Source: Pelagicoccus enzymogenes (GTDB lineage: Bacteria; Verrucomicrobiota; Verrucomicrobiia; Opitutales; Opitutaceae). From it: a stretch of DNA of 64,000 bases. Both the position numbers and the translations under genes were made by a program. The notes under the pieces are model-generated. The model saw only the letters and a list, made by a program, of their open reading frames with translations, had not been told where the DNA came from and ran no database searches. Location of the stretch: assembly GCF_014803405.1 (NCBI RefSeq), contig NZ_JACYFG010000009.1, positions 124,001 to 188,000 of the forward strand, given 5' to 3'. Shown here piece by piece: positions 10,565-19,871 of the stretch; the stretch's first letter is position 1, and the number at the start of each line of letters is the position of its first letter.

Positions 10565-10659
10565 GGCGCGGGCTTTACTGCCCGTCCCGCAGAGCCTACC
10601 ATCAAAAAAACACAAAGCCACCAAACCACCACGGGACGGGGAATAAACCCCGCCCCTAC
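10561..10659. repeat. Palindromic REP-like element, copy 4
   Basis: This 99-bp element is nearly identical to copy 3, with a few substitutions such as gcctacc for gcccacc and acgggacgggg for gcgggccgggg. Its TAG at 10562-10564 terminates the RAYT gene. Caspase gene D starts 27 bp after it. Confidence 0.85.
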
Positions 10660-10686
10660 AGCGCTACAAGCCACTTCTCGCCATCC

Positions 10687-13600
10687 ATGATCCAGACTCT
10701 CCGCCAGCTTCTCTTCCTCGCCCTTTGCGTCGTCACGAGCACGCCCCTTGTCGCCCAATTCGAGGAACTCCTGCAAAATCCAGACCTCATCGAACAATCC
10801 GATTTCGCTCCCCCCTCCGAATCCGCTTCCAGCGAAACCAACACCACTCCCCCTGCGCCCGCCACCCCACCCCCACCGCCCCGCCTACTTAGCTCTTCCC
10901 TGCATCGCGACCCCATTCTGCAACTCGACGCTTCCCCCGACGGACGCTACCTGCTCAGCCTCGACCAGCATGTATTGAAAATTTGGAACATCGAACAACG
11001 CGCCAACATCGCCACCTTCGAGCAAACGCCCGGCGGCTGGCGCTTCAACGACCCGCAAGTCATCATGGGAGCCTGGTTCACAAACACGCCACGCCAAATC
11101 CTCGTCTGCACCAACCACGGCTTCACCCTCTACGACGACTTTAACTTCTCCACCGGCAAGCAAAGCAAATTCGAACCGACCGCCTACTGGTTCAACGCCG
11201 CCGAACAAGCGGTCTATGTCGCCGTCTACAATACCAAATACAACAAACTCCAACTCACACTCACACGCGTTGACCTCTCCACACGCGAGCGAACCTCCTC
11301 CCACACTATCGACCTCTCCAAGGAAAACCTCGTCAAATCCGGCACTGCCATTACGCCGAGTAGTCGAAATTTCATTACCGTCGATCCCCAAGGCCGCTTC
11401 GCCACCATTCGCTTCCAAGGCGAAAACCCACTCCTGCTCGTCGACTTGGCAAACGGCGAAATCGCCGCTCGCGTCCCCGCCCAGCACGGCGCTCTCGGCT
11501 TCCTCCCCGATGGACGCATTCTCGGTCACACCCGCGAGAGCAACCTCAATACCTATACCATCGTCAACCCCGTCACTTTCCAAACCCAGCCACTCTTCCA
11601 ACTCTCCTCATCCTCGAACCTGTCACCCAAACTCCCGACCCGCCTCGGCCAGCCTCTCCTTCTCGCCTCCGGTTACGAATTCGCCGTCCACGATCTCGCC
11701 TCTCGCCAGACGACTCCCCTCCAGCGTCTCGAAAACCGCGTCACCGACGCGTCCATCACCGTTCGCGAACCCAATCGGGCCACCACCCTCATCGCCCAAT
11801 CAAACCGCCAAAGCGGCGACTACTCCCAAGCCACCGCCACCTACCTCGAACCCATCTCAATTCCCTCCGGCATTTTCGGCCAAGCCTGGTCCGTCCCCAC
11901 CTTCGCCCCCCACGCCATCGCCGCCCGCCCAGACGACTTCGAACTCGCCATCCGCAGAGGCGCCGACGCCCGTATCGTCCGCTTCAACGAAGTCGGACTC
12001 GACATACAAAACGTCGAATTGCCTAGCGCTGCCCTCGGCCCCTTCACCCCCCTTTACCATCCAGTAAACGAAGATTGGCAGTTCCTCGGGAGCAACCAAC
12101 CTCGCGTCGCCTCACGGGCAGCCAGAGACTCAACCTTCCAACTCTCCACCCTCGGCCCCGATTTTTTCCAAAAGGAGGGCGACAACCGCCGTTTCGCTCT
12201 ACGCAACACCCACTTCTACGACCTATCCCGCGACGGCCAAACCATCGCCCTTCACCACAACACTGCCGTCACCGTCGTCGACCGACCCAGCGGAAAACGC
12301 ATCGCCACCTTCCCCATCGACTCCCCGTATTCGTACGCCGACAACAACCAGCAACTCCTCGCCCTCTCGCCCGACGGACAGACTGTCGCCTTCGCCTACA
12401 CGACCAAAACCGACAACGGATCTCTCGACATCGTCGAATGCCACGACGTATCCACCGGTAAACTACTCTGGAAAGCCCCCTGCGACAAACCCTTCGAAAC
12501 CATCGATTTCCTCCGCTACAGCGGCGACGGCCGCCTCCTCTATCTAAAGGGCCCTATCGGCGGCCCGACCGGTTCGAACTGGTTCAGCTCCCGCTTCGTC
12601 ACCACGGGCGAGGTGAATTCAAAAATCGACTACACCTCCGCCCACCTCCACGCCTACAACCGAGCGAGCACCCTCGTAGCCCAAGCCAGCTATAACAACA
12701 TCACCCTAAAAACCCTTCCCGACGGAAAAGCGACCGCAACTCTTGCCCTCGACTTCAAGCCCGCCACTCTCGCCTACATCGGCTCCGACAACTTCCTCGT
12801 CGCCACCTCGAACAACGACGAAACCCTCCGCCTCATCGACATCCGCGAACAAGCCGTCATCGCCGAAATCAAGCTCTTCGAAGACCCAAAGAAGTGGCTC
12901 GTACGCCATCCCGGAACCGGCCTCTTCACCTCCGAAACCTCCCTGCAAAAGGACCTCAAGTTCATCCAAGGCGAAACCATCACCCCGCTCGAATCCTACT
13001 TCGACCAATTCTACCAACCCCGCCTCCTCGGCTCCCTTGTCAAAGGCCTCTCGCCCAAGCCCACCATCCCGCTCAGCGACCTCAGTCTCGCCCCAAAGCT
13101 CACTCTGAAAATCGACGGCCCCGCCACCCGCGGGCTCACCGTCGAAGACGAATTCGAAACCTTCGAACTTCCCACCCCCGAGGTCACCCTCAAGCTCGAC
13201 GCCACTTGCGAAGGTTCCCCCATCGCCGACCTGCGCATCTACCACAACGGCAAGCTCGTATCCGGCGCCACCCGCGGACTCTTCGTCGAAGACGACGAAG
13301 ACGCCCCCCTCACCGAGACCTTCACCAAAACCGCCACTCACACCTTCGCCCTCACTCCTGGCAAAAACCGATTCCGCGCCATCGCCATCAACGAGCAAGG
13401 CACCGAATCCGCACCCGACGAAATCATCGTCTACTCCGAAACCACCGCCCCCGAAAGCGAAGGCGGCATCGCCCTCCACTTCCTCGTAGTTGGCATCAAC
13501 GAGTACCAGAATCCTCAATACAATCTCAACTACGCCCAAAAGGACGCCGCCGCCATAGAGGCCATCCTCGCCAAACGCTACGGACAACTCTTCACCCGCC

Positions 13601-14229
13601 AGAACCGATACGCCCTCTACAATTCCGAAGCCACCCGCGAAAACATCCTCGCCACCCTCGACACCATCAAGTCCGAAGCCAATCCCCGCGACGTATTCAT
13701 ATTCTACTACGCAGGTCACGGCGTCGTTTCCGAAGACGACGACCCCGAGTTCTTCCTCGCTCCCTACGAGATCACCCAGCTCTACGGCGAACGCCGCATC
13801 CTCCGCCAGCTCGGCATTTCTAGCGACGAGCTACTCGCCTATTCCCGCGACATCTCCGCCCAAAAGCAGCTCTTCCTCCTCGACGCCTGCCAATCCGCCG
13901 GAGCCCTGAAGAGCCTCGCCGTACGCGGAGCCGTGGAAGAACGCGCCATCGCCCAGCTCGCCCGCAGCAGCGGCACCCACTGGCTCACCGCCACCGGCAG
14001 CGAACAATTCGCCACCGAGTTCGACAGCCTCGGCCACGGAGCCTTCACCCACGTAGTCCTGCAAGCCCTACAAGGCGCTGCCGACACCGGCGACGGCCTC
14101 GTCTCCGTCAACGAGCTCAAAGCCTACGTGGAAGCCCAAGTCCCCGAGCTCACCCAAAAGGAAAAAGGCGAAGCCCAGTACCCCGTCACCTACGGCTACG
14201 GCCAAGACTTCCCCCTCGCCATCCCTTGA
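10687..14229 (+). CDS. Secreted WD40-like propeller/caspase-like protein D
   Basis: This is the longest paralogue at 1180 residues. A signal peptide (MIQTLRQLLF, cleavage near LVAQ) is followed by a Pro/Ser/Thr-rich spacer (about 35-75) and WD40-type blades, for example DASPDGRYLLSL with LKIWNIEQRA. Two TRGLxVED motifs (13125-13151 and 13270-13296) lie in the beta-sandwich linker. The caspase-like domain (about 930-1180) has His1011 in YYAGHGVVSE and Cys1068 in LLDACQSAGA. It ends the array and converges with the MFS gene 21 bp away. Whether it is an active protease, an inactive scaffold or one that cleaves itself cannot be told from sequence. Confidence 0.88.
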   Translation: MIQTLRQLLFLALCVVTSTPLVAQFEELLQNPDLIEQSDFAPPSESASSETNTTPPAPATPPPPPRLLSSSLHRDPILQLDASPDGRYLLSLDQHVLKIWNIEQRANIATFEQTPGGWRFNDPQVIMGAWFTNTPRQILVCTNHGFTLYDDFNFSTGKQSKFEPTAYWFNAAEQAVYVAVYNTKYNKLQLTLTRVDLSTRERTSSHTIDLSKENLVKSGTAITPSSRNFITVDPQGRFATIRFQGENPLLLVDLANGEIAARVPAQHGALGFLPDGRILGHTRESNLNTYTIVNPVTFQTQPLFQLSSSSNLSPKLPTRLGQPLLLASGYEFAVHDLASRQTTPLQRLENRVTDASITVREPNRATTLIAQSNRQSGDYSQATATYLEPISIPSGIFGQAWSVPTFAPHAIAARPDDFELAIRRGADARIVRFNEVGLDIQNVELPSAALGPFTPLYHPVNEDWQFLGSNQPRVASRAARDSTFQLSTLGPDFFQKEGDNRRFALRNTHFYDLSRDGQTIALHHNTAVTVVDRPSGKRIATFPIDSPYSYADNNQQLLALSPDGQTVAFAYTTKTDNGSLDIVECHDVSTGKLLWKAPCDKPFETIDFLRYSGDGRLLYLKGPIGGPTGSNWFSSRFVTTGEVNSKIDYTSAHLHAYNRASTLVAQASYNNITLKTLPDGKATATLALDFKPATLAYIGSDNFLVATSNNDETLRLIDIREQAVIAEIKLFEDPKKWLVRHPGTGLFTSETSLQKDLKFIQGETITPLESYFDQFYQPRLLGSLVKGLSPKPTIPLSDLSLAPKLTLKIDGPATRGLTVEDEFETFELPTPEVTLKLDATCEGSPIADLRIYHNGKLVSGATRGLFVEDDEDAPLTETFTKTATHTFALTPGKNRFRAIAINEQGTESAPDEIIVYSETTAPESEGGIALHFLVVGINEYQNPQYNLNYAQKDAAAIEAILAKRYGQLFTRQNRYALYNSEATRENILATLDTIKSEANPRDVFIFYYAGHGVVSEDDDPEFFLAPYEITQLYGERRILRQLGISSDELLAYSRDISAQKQLFLLDACQSAGALKSLAVRGAVEERAIAQLARSSGTHWLTATGSEQFATEFDSLGHGAFTHVVLQALQGAADTGDGLVSVNELKAYVEAQVPELTQKEKGEAQYPVTYGYGQDFPLAIP

Positions 14230-14250
14230 AAGATGTTGCAGAGCACCTCC

Positions 14251-15510
14251 CTAGCTGACGCCCTTTAAACAAGCTTCGCTCGCCGCCTGGTAGCTACATT
14301 CCGGTCTGGCAGAGCCTGACCTCCGAGCGCTCAGGCGCAGAATCCAAGGGCCGCCTAAGCCGATAAACAGGGACAGGATCGCGACCAAGCCAAACGCGAC
14401 CTGCAGCCCGGCCCATTCGCTCGCCAAGCCGACCAGCGGCGGTCCCGAAAGAAACCCGAGATAGCCGATCGTCGAAACCGCAGCCACCCCGCGTCCCACG
14501 CCATCCGGATGGGCCCGCCCGCCCGCGCCCAAAAAGATCGGCACCAGATTCGCAATGCCCACTCCCGCCAATCCCAATCCGACGAAAGCCACTTGCCACA
14601 CCGGCACCGCCGAGACCAAGGCGATTCCCGCCACCGCGAACCCGCCACTCCAGCGCAGCAGCCGCACGCTCCCCAAACGCTCCATCAAATAGTCTCCCGA
14701 AAAGCGCCCCGCCGCCATGGCGCAGCTAAACATTCCGTAAGCGAACGGAGCCAACCACGCCTCCGCGCTGGCCACGTCGCGCACGTAGACCGCACTCCAG
14801 TCCATCATGACTCCCTCCGCAAAAAGAGAGACAAAAGCTAGGGCTCCCACCGCAACAATCGCCCCATTCATCGAAGTTCCCCTACCCGTCTTTGCCGGCG
14901 CTTCCCTATCGGTCGCCACCGGCAGGTCCGGCAGGAGACGCTTCGCCCGCGCCCACCCCAAGCCGCAAACCAGCAGGCCGACCGACAAGGCAGTCCCCTC
15001 CACCGAAACGCCAAACTTCAGCACCACTCCAATCGCCGCCGCCACCAACAGGCCGCCCAGGCTCCAGAGCGCCTGCAGCCGAGCCATGATCGGACGTCCC
15101 ACCGCCTTCTCCACCACGATGGCCTGGGAGTTGAGCGACACGTCAAAAGCGCCCTTCAAAGCTCCCAAAATTCCCGCCGCGACCACCGCTACCGCAAAAC
15201 TCTCCGCAAAAACCGGCCCCAGCAACGCCAGGCCAAATAGCGGCACGATCGCCGTCAAGCCGCCACGACTACCGAAGCGCGAAACCACTCGCCCCACCGT
15301 AGGCATGCCCACCAAGGCGCCCCCCACCATCGACAACAGCAGCGCCGACAGCCCCAGCTCATCCAAATCCAGCCTTTCCTTCAGCAGCGGCAGCAAAGCC
15401 GCCCACATCCCAAAGCCAATTCCGTTCATCAAGTAAAGCGACGCAGCCGCCCAACGAGCCCGAGCCACTTCGCTTTCCACTCCTCCGTCAATCGTATCCG
15501 TTCCTGCCAT
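14251..15510 (-). CDS. Major facilitator superfamily transporter, YbjJ-like
   Basis: This hydrophobic protein of about 419 residues has around twelve predicted membrane helices. It includes the SLNSQA stretch after helix 4 and the MDWSAVYVRD stretch after helix 7 that recall the YbjJ group of MFS permeases. An ATG at 15510 is used; a GTG 9 bases upstream is possible, and neither has a strong ribosome-binding site. It is transcribed away from the LysR gene at 15582, with about 70 bp between them that includes a dyad, so the LysR protein probably controls it. The substrate is unknown. The C-terminus after helix 12 is basic and serine-rich. Confidence 0.8.
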   Translation of the reverse strand: MAGTDTIDGGVESEVARARWAAASLYLMNGIGFGMWAALLPLLKERLDLDELGLSALLLSMVGGALVGMPTVGRVVSRFGSRGGLTAIVPLFGLALLGPVFAESFAVAVVAAGILGALKGAFDVSLNSQAIVVEKAVGRPIMARLQALWSLGGLLVAAAIGVVLKFGVSVEGTALSVGLLVCGLGWARAKRLLPDLPVATDREAPAKTGRGTSMNGAIVAVGALAFVSLFAEGVMMDWSAVYVRDVASAEAWLAPFAYGMFSCAMAAGRFSGDYLMERLGSVRLLRWSGGFAVAGIALVSAVPVWQVAFVGLGLAGVGIANLVPIFLGAGGRAHPDGVGRGVAAVSTIGYLGFLSGPPLVGLASEWAGLQVAFGLVAILSLFIGLGGPWILRLSARRSGSARPECSYQAASEACLKGVS

Positions 15511-15568
15511 GCCCCACACTCTATCAGCACTGCTCTCATAATTCTAATTGTACTTTTTCATGGGCTTA

Positions 15569-15583
15569 ATAACTCTGAGTTAT
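15569..15583. promoter_or_regulatory. Likely LysR-type operator (T-N11-A dyad)
   Basis: The sequence ataactctgagttat is a perfect inverted repeat of two 7-bp arms around one base and fits the T-N11-A rule of LysR operators. It overlaps the first bases of the LysR start codon and lies in the gap to the divergent MFS gene. This suggests autorepression and control of the transporter. Confidence 0.5.
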
Positions 15584-16454
15584 GGAGATTGCCCAACTCA
15601 AATCCTTCCTCGTCCTGGCGGAACAGCTGCACTACGGCCGCGCCGCTGCCGCGCTCCACCTCTCCCAGCCGGCCCTCACCAAACAGATCCAACGCCTGGA
15701 GGAAGATCTGGGCGGCGCCCTCTTCGAGCGCGGCACCCAGGGCACCCGCCTCAGCGCCTTCGGGGAGCAATGGCTCCAAGAGGCTCGCCAAGTGAACCAG
15801 AAACTGGACGGTCTCCTGGATCGCGGCCGCCAGATAGCCCTCGGCGAAACCGGTCGGATCCGCATCGGTTTCGGCTATCACTCCCTCGAGCTTGTGCCCA
15901 GCGTCGTCGTAAAACTCCGCGACAGAGCCCCAGGTATCCAAATTTCCCTACGCGACATGTCGACCGCCGAACAGCTCGCCGCCCTGGAAGAAGGCAAGCT
16001 GGACCTCGCTTTCGTTCGCGTCCCCATCGCCAACCACAGCGACTACGAAAGCCTACCCGCCATCGAAGACCGCATGGCCCTCGTAACGGCTCGTTCCCAA
16101 ACCGGAGGAAAAAAACTCAAGCTCGCCGACGTACGCGACCAAGCCTTCGTCACCATTTCCAAACTACGCTCCCCCGGCTTCTTCGGCCACATGCTCGCCC
16201 TCTGCGCCAAACACGGCTTCCACCCGCGCATCGTGCAGCAGGTGAGCGAATTCCCCACCGCCCTGGCCCTCACCCGCGCCGGGATGGGCGTCACCATGAT
16301 CCCCGAATCCTACTGGAACTCCGACTACAAAAGCCTGCAAATCCACCGCATCGCCGCCGCTGACTCCAAATGGAAAGTGGGCGCCCTTTGGCGTCGGGGC
16401 GACCGAAACCCCGCCCTCCATCGCTTCCTCGAAGCCTTGAAAACCTTTCTCTAG
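15582..16454 (+). CDS. LysR family transcriptional regulator
   Basis: This 290-residue protein has an N-terminal winged helix-turn-helix (residues 1-60, HYGRAAAALHLSQPALTKQI) typical of LysR regulators. A periplasmic-binding-like effector domain follows (about 90-290), with GRIRIGFGYHSLELVP at its start. Length is normal. It lies divergent to the MFS gene, and a T-N11-A dyad overlaps its start codon, the usual arrangement for a LysR protein that controls itself and its neighbour. The inducer is unknown, though it may relate to the transporter's substrate. Confidence 0.92.
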   Translation: MEIAQLKSFLVLAEQLHYGRAAAALHLSQPALTKQIQRLEEDLGGALFERGTQGTRLSAFGEQWLQEARQVNQKLDGLLDRGRQIALGETGRIRIGFGYHSLELVPSVVVKLRDRAPGIQISLRDMSTAEQLAALEEGKLDLAFVRVPIANHSDYESLPAIEDRMALVTARSQTGGKKLKLADVRDQAFVTISKLRSPGFFGHMLALCAKHGFHPRIVQQVSEFPTALALTRAGMGVTMIPESYWNSDYKSLQIHRIAAADSKWKVGALWRRGDRNPALHRFLEALKTFL

Positions 16455-16554
16455 CCGTCCAGCCCCTTCCCTCTAACAATATACCTCGACGGTTGACCTT
16501 CCCCGTCTTTAGGCCATAGCTGAACACGCAGCACTACCAACAACCCCCTCCATT

Positions 16555-17133
16555 ATGAAACTAAAAAAGCTCCTCGCTACGCTCGTTCTCGCCTCCTCAG
16601 TCGCAATCCTATCCTCCGCCACAACCTACATCAAAATCGAGGGCGTCGAAGGCGAATCCAAAAGCGAACACCACAAAGGCTGGATCGATATCGAATCTAT
16701 ATCAGGACTCTCCGCGCCACGCGACGCCGCCTCGGGAATGGCCACCGGCAAACGCCAGCACAAGCCCATCACCCTCACCAAGCAGGTAGACAAGTCCTCT
16801 CCCCTCTTCCAAGCCTCAGTCGGAAGCGGCCAAAACCCCTTGCACGAAGCGAAGAGCAAGAAAGCGAACAATCCACTCCACGAAGCGAACGGTACTTCGG
16901 CCAACACCCCGCTCTTCGCATCTGCCATGACCATCGAGCAAGACGGCGTAACCTACCAGCTGCACGGAGTCAAAGTCCTCAGCTCCACCCGCGACGGCGA
17001 CACGGAAACCATCACCTTCAGCTACACTTCCATCAACATCCTGCCCATGGCCGCCGAACTGAAACCGATCGAATCAAATGCCGTCAAAACTACCGACTAC
17101 AATTCCTCCCGCTCCAATAAAAACAGCAGATAG
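16555..17133 (+). CDS. Exported Hcp-like (T6SS tube family) protein
   Basis: This 192-residue protein starts with a signal peptide (MKLKKLLATL, cleavage near LSSA). The mature part resembles the Hcp/DUF796 family: YIKIEGVEGES near the N-terminus, GWIDIESISG, HKPITLTKQVDKSSPLFQAS in the middle and ETITFSYTSI near the end. An insertion of about 35 residues holds a duplicated NPLHEA unit, which canonical Hcp lacks. Cytoplasmic T6SS Hcp has no signal peptide, and no T6SS gene is nearby. The protein is therefore probably a periplasmic or secreted relative of unknown role. The polar C-terminal tail is rich in Ser and Asn. Confidence 0.65.
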   Translation: MKLKKLLATLVLASSVAILSSATTYIKIEGVEGESKSEHHKGWIDIESISGLSAPRDAASGMATGKRQHKPITLTKQVDKSSPLFQASVGSGQNPLHEAKSKKANNPLHEANGTSANTPLFASAMTIEQDGVTYQLHGVKVLSSTRDGDTETITFSYTSINILPMAAELKPIESNAVKTTDYNSSRSNKNSR

Positions 17134-17223
17134 TTCCGTATTATTTATTGCATACAGCTTCAGCAGACATGACACGATCGCTACAGCCGTCACCACCAGC
17201 TGCCAAAAAGTTAAAAGCAAACA

Positions 17224-17598
17224 ATGCCCTTCGAAAACACTTGGGAAGACCGAGGCTACTATTCTCGATTCTGGGGAATCGTACCGGAATGGGAGATCGA
17301 CGTGATGAATCGCGAGTTCTCCGACGACCCGCGCTGCGACACCGCCCGCTACCAAATCTTCGACGGAACCGATATCGAAGCTTTTGCCGTTACCGAACGA
17401 GAGATCAAAAAGATCGCATCTAACGACATCGGCGTAGAATCCTACCTGAAGAACATTTCCGTAGCCCTAGTGGGATCCAAACCCGAAATAAAGGCCGCGT
17501 ACCAACAATACGTCGAGACCTGCCAAAAGGTAAACAAAACTTGGACCTTCCGCATCTTCGACACCCTCGCCGAAGCTCGCCAGTGGCTCCAAGCTTGA
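17224..17598 (+). CDS. Small SpoIIAA/STAS-like protein
   Basis: This soluble 124-residue protein has no signal peptide or membrane segment. The alternating strand/helix pattern and the ending TFRIFDTLAEARQWLQ resemble SpoIIAA-like (STAS/CRAL-TRIO related) proteins, where the last helix follows a FxDxxEARxWL-type segment. Assignment is by pattern only and no catalytic residue is evident. It follows the Hcp-like gene by 90 bp on the same strand and is followed by a strong hairpin terminator, so the two may be co-transcribed. Confidence 0.6.
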   Translation: MPFENTWEDRGYYSRFWGIVPEWEIDVMNREFSDDPRCDTARYQIFDGTDIEAFAVTEREIKKIASNDIGVESYLKNISVALVGSKPEIKAAYQQYVETCQKVNKTWTFRIFDTLAEARQWLQA

Positions 17599-17658
17599 TT
17601 GCACTTTCCGCAACCCACGCCGCCCCCACAGTTCGTATCCAAACTTAACTACAAAAGA

Positions 17659-17685
17659 AAAGGCGACGCTCCAAGCGTCGCCTTT
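17659..17685. terminator. Bidirectional hairpin terminator
   Basis: A perfect 12-bp stem (aaaggcgacgct and agcgtcgccttt) with a 3-base loop lies between convergent genes. Read on the minus strand, it is followed by ttttctttt, so it best fits as the terminator of acs; on the plus strand the T run is weaker. Confidence 0.85.
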
Positions 17686-17711
17686 GTAGTTTAAATTACG
17701 ATACAGAACCC

Positions 17712-19655
17712 TTATCCCTTCTGCAGAGCCTTCACAACGTTCAAGTCCTCGAGCGTAGTCGTATCCTGCTTGATTTCCTTGCCCGCGGCAATGTCCTTGA
17801 GAAGACGCCGCATGATCTTGCCGCTACGCGTCTTGGGCAATGCGGGAGCGAAGCGAACCTCGTCGGGCTTGGCGATAGCGCCAATTTCCTTGCCTACGTG
17901 CTCGCGCAATTCCCTGCGAAGCTCATCGGTCATCGCGACACCTTCCTTAAGGGTGACAAAGCAAACGACCGCGCTTCCCTTGAGATCGTGCGGGCGCCCC
18001 ACTACCGCTGCTTCCGCAACGCCACCATGGCCGACCAAAGCGCTTTCTACTTCTGCCGTTCCGATGCGGTGTCCTGAAACGTTCAATACATCGTCGATAC
18101 GACCTACGATCCAGAAATAGCCGTCCTTGTCCTGCTTGCAGCCATCGCCACAGAAGTAGACGCCCTTGTACTCGCTCCAATACGTTTCCTTGTAACGCTT
18201 TTTGTCGCCGTAGAGGCCTCGCAGCATGGAGGGCCAAGGCTGGGTCAGCACCAGCTTTCCGCCATCGCCTCGCCTCACTTCGTGTCCCTCATCGTTGAAA
18301 ACCTTCGGCACAACGCCGAAAAATGGAAGTCCCGCGGATCCGGGCTTCGAGTACGCTGCGCCAGGAAGCGTCGTGATCATGATGCCGCCCGTTTCGGTTT
18401 GCCACCACGTATCCACGATTGGACAACGGCCGCCGCCAATCGTCTTGTGATACCACTTCCAAGCTTCCGGATTGATCGGCTCACCCACGGACCCCAAGAG
18501 GCGAAGCGAGCTGAGGTCGTGCTTCTCGATATGTTCGCTGCCCCATTTCATGAAAGCGCGAATCGCTGTCGGAGCGGTGTAGAAGATAGTGACGCGGTGC
18601 CGCTCGACGATGTCCCAAAAACGATCGACCTCCGGATAGTTCGGCGCGCCTTCGTAGATCACATTGGTGGCTCCGTTAGAGAGGATGCCGTAAGTCACGT
18701 AGCTGTGGCCTGTGATCCAGCCAATGTCAGCCGTGCACCAGTAAGTATCTGACTCCTTGAGGTCGAAGACGTACTTCGAAGTCATGGTGGTACCCAGCAA
18801 GTAGCCGCCACTGGTGTGCAGCACGCCCTTGGGCTTACCGGTACTTCCGCTCGTGTAGAGGATAAAGAGCGGCGTCTCAGCATCGAAGGCCTTGGCCGCG
18901 TGCTTATGGCTGGCCTCGTTCATGAGGGTGTGGTACCAGAGATCGCGTCCTTGTTTCATGGATACGCGATTGCCGATCCGCTTTACCACTACCACGTTCG
19001 TCACCGTCGAACAACCGGCCATGGCTGCATTGACGTTCTTCTTCAAGTCGACCACCGATCCCCGGCGCCAGCCGCCGTCTGCAGTCACCACCACCTTCGC
19101 TTGGCAGTCGTTCACGCGGTCCTTGATCGATTCGGAACTGAAACCACCGAAAATGACCGTGTGCACGGCACCGATACGGGCGCTTGCCAGCATCGCCACC
19201 ACCGCTTCACAGGTCATCGGCATGTAAATAGCAATGCGGTCACCCTTCTTGACGCCGAGGCTTTCCAAAACGTTGGCGAACTTGCACACTTCCACATGCA
19301 ACTGCTTGTAGGTCAGGGTCTGCTGGTCCCCCGGCTCACCCTCGAAAATCAAGGCTGCCTTGTTCTCACGCGCCGTGCCGAGATGGCGGTCCACGCAATT
19401 CTCGCAAACATTTAGCTTGCCACCTACGAACCATTTAGCTTGGGGTTCTTTCCACTCGAGCGTTTTCTTCCAAGGCTTACGCCATTGAAGCAACTCTTTC
19501 GCTTGAGCGTTCCAAAACTTTTCGGGGCTCTCTACGGACTCTTTGTACAGCCGTTTATATTCGGCCATACTACCGATAGTAGCTTGCTTCCTGAATTCGG
19601 GCGACGGCGAAACTTTTTCGCTCTGGTTCGCAGTTGAAGTGGTCTTGTCTGGCAC
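17712..19655 (-). CDS. acs: Acetyl-CoA synthetase (AMP-forming)
   Basis: Acs activates acetate with ATP to acetyl-AMP and then acetyl-CoA in the cytoplasm. The 647-residue length matches the family. Visible features are the N-terminal ACAS segment ([16 protein letters not shown]), the P-loop [14 protein letters not shown], the WWQTETGG core motif and the C-terminal SGKIMRRLL, whose Lys613 is the conserved catalytic and acetylation site. The start is GTG at 19655, chosen because gaggag sits 7 bases upstream. The gene is single and ends at a strong hairpin. A 216-bp gap separates it from the divergent rho gene, leaving room for its own promoter. Confidence 0.97.
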   Translation of the reverse strand: MPDKTTSTANQSEKVSPSPEFRKQATIGSMAEYKRLYKESVESPEKFWNAQAKELLQWRKPWKKTLEWKEPQAKWFVGGKLNVCENCVDRHLGTARENKAALIFEGEPGDQQTLTYKQLHVEVCKFANVLESLGVKKGDRIAIYMPMTCEAVVAMLASARIGAVHTVIFGGFSSESIKDRVNDCQAKVVVTADGGWRRGSVVDLKKNVNAAMAGCSTVTNVVVVKRIGNRVSMKQGRDLWYHTLMNEASHKHAAKAFDAETPLFILYTSGSTGKPKGVLHTSGGYLLGTTMTSKYVFDLKESDTYWCTADIGWITGHSYVTYGILSNGATNVIYEGAPNYPEVDRFWDIVERHRVTIFYTAPTAIRAFMKWGSEHIEKHDLSSLRLLGSVGEPINPEAWKWYHKTIGGGRCPIVDTWWQTETGGIMITTLPGAAYSKPGSAGLPFFGVVPKVFNDEGHEVRRGDGGKLVLTQPWPSMLRGLYGDKKRYKETYWSEYKGVYFCGDGCKQDKDGYFWIVGRIDDVLNVSGHRIGTAEVESALVGHGGVAEAAVVGRPHDLKGSAVVCFVTLKEGVAMTDELRRELREHVGKEIGAIAKPDEVRFAPALPKTRSGKIMRRLLKDIAAGKEIKQDTTTLEDLNVVKALQKG

Positions 19656-19662
19656 TAACTTA

Positions 19663-19668
19663 CTCCTC
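19663..19668 (-). promoter_or_regulatory. Ribosome-binding site of acs
   Basis: On the minus strand, gaggag lies 7 bases before the GTG at 19655 and supports that codon as the acs start. Confidence 0.7.
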
Positions 19669-19871
19669 GTTTCTTGGGGTTAGGGATTTAAGGCAAAACA
19701 CGATACTGTCTCCGACGATCTTTAGCGGTCAAGCTTTGGAACTCAATCGACAGGCTCTCCTCACACTTTTTTCGATGCGGTTCAACCGGCTGTAACCCCC
19801 TTATCGCCTTCCGTATTCGAATTCCACGCACGCAATCCTTTATAACATATCACCGTTTATTCCGCTCCGTC

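Larger units (their letters stand above)
9892..10659. mobile_element. RAYT gene with flanking palindromic repeats (REPtron-like unit)
   Basis: A Y1/HUH-type transposase gene (10001-10564) is bracketed by two nearly identical 99-bp palindromic elements in the same orientation. This matches the layout of REP-associated tyrosine transposase units, which are usually domesticated and act on their own repeats. Copies of the same element occur between the neighbouring caspase genes. The unit separates caspase genes C and D. Confidence 0.75.

Noticed and set aside
16555-17133. Part of a type VI secretion locus
   Set aside because: No other T6SS component is nearby and the protein carries a Sec signal peptide.
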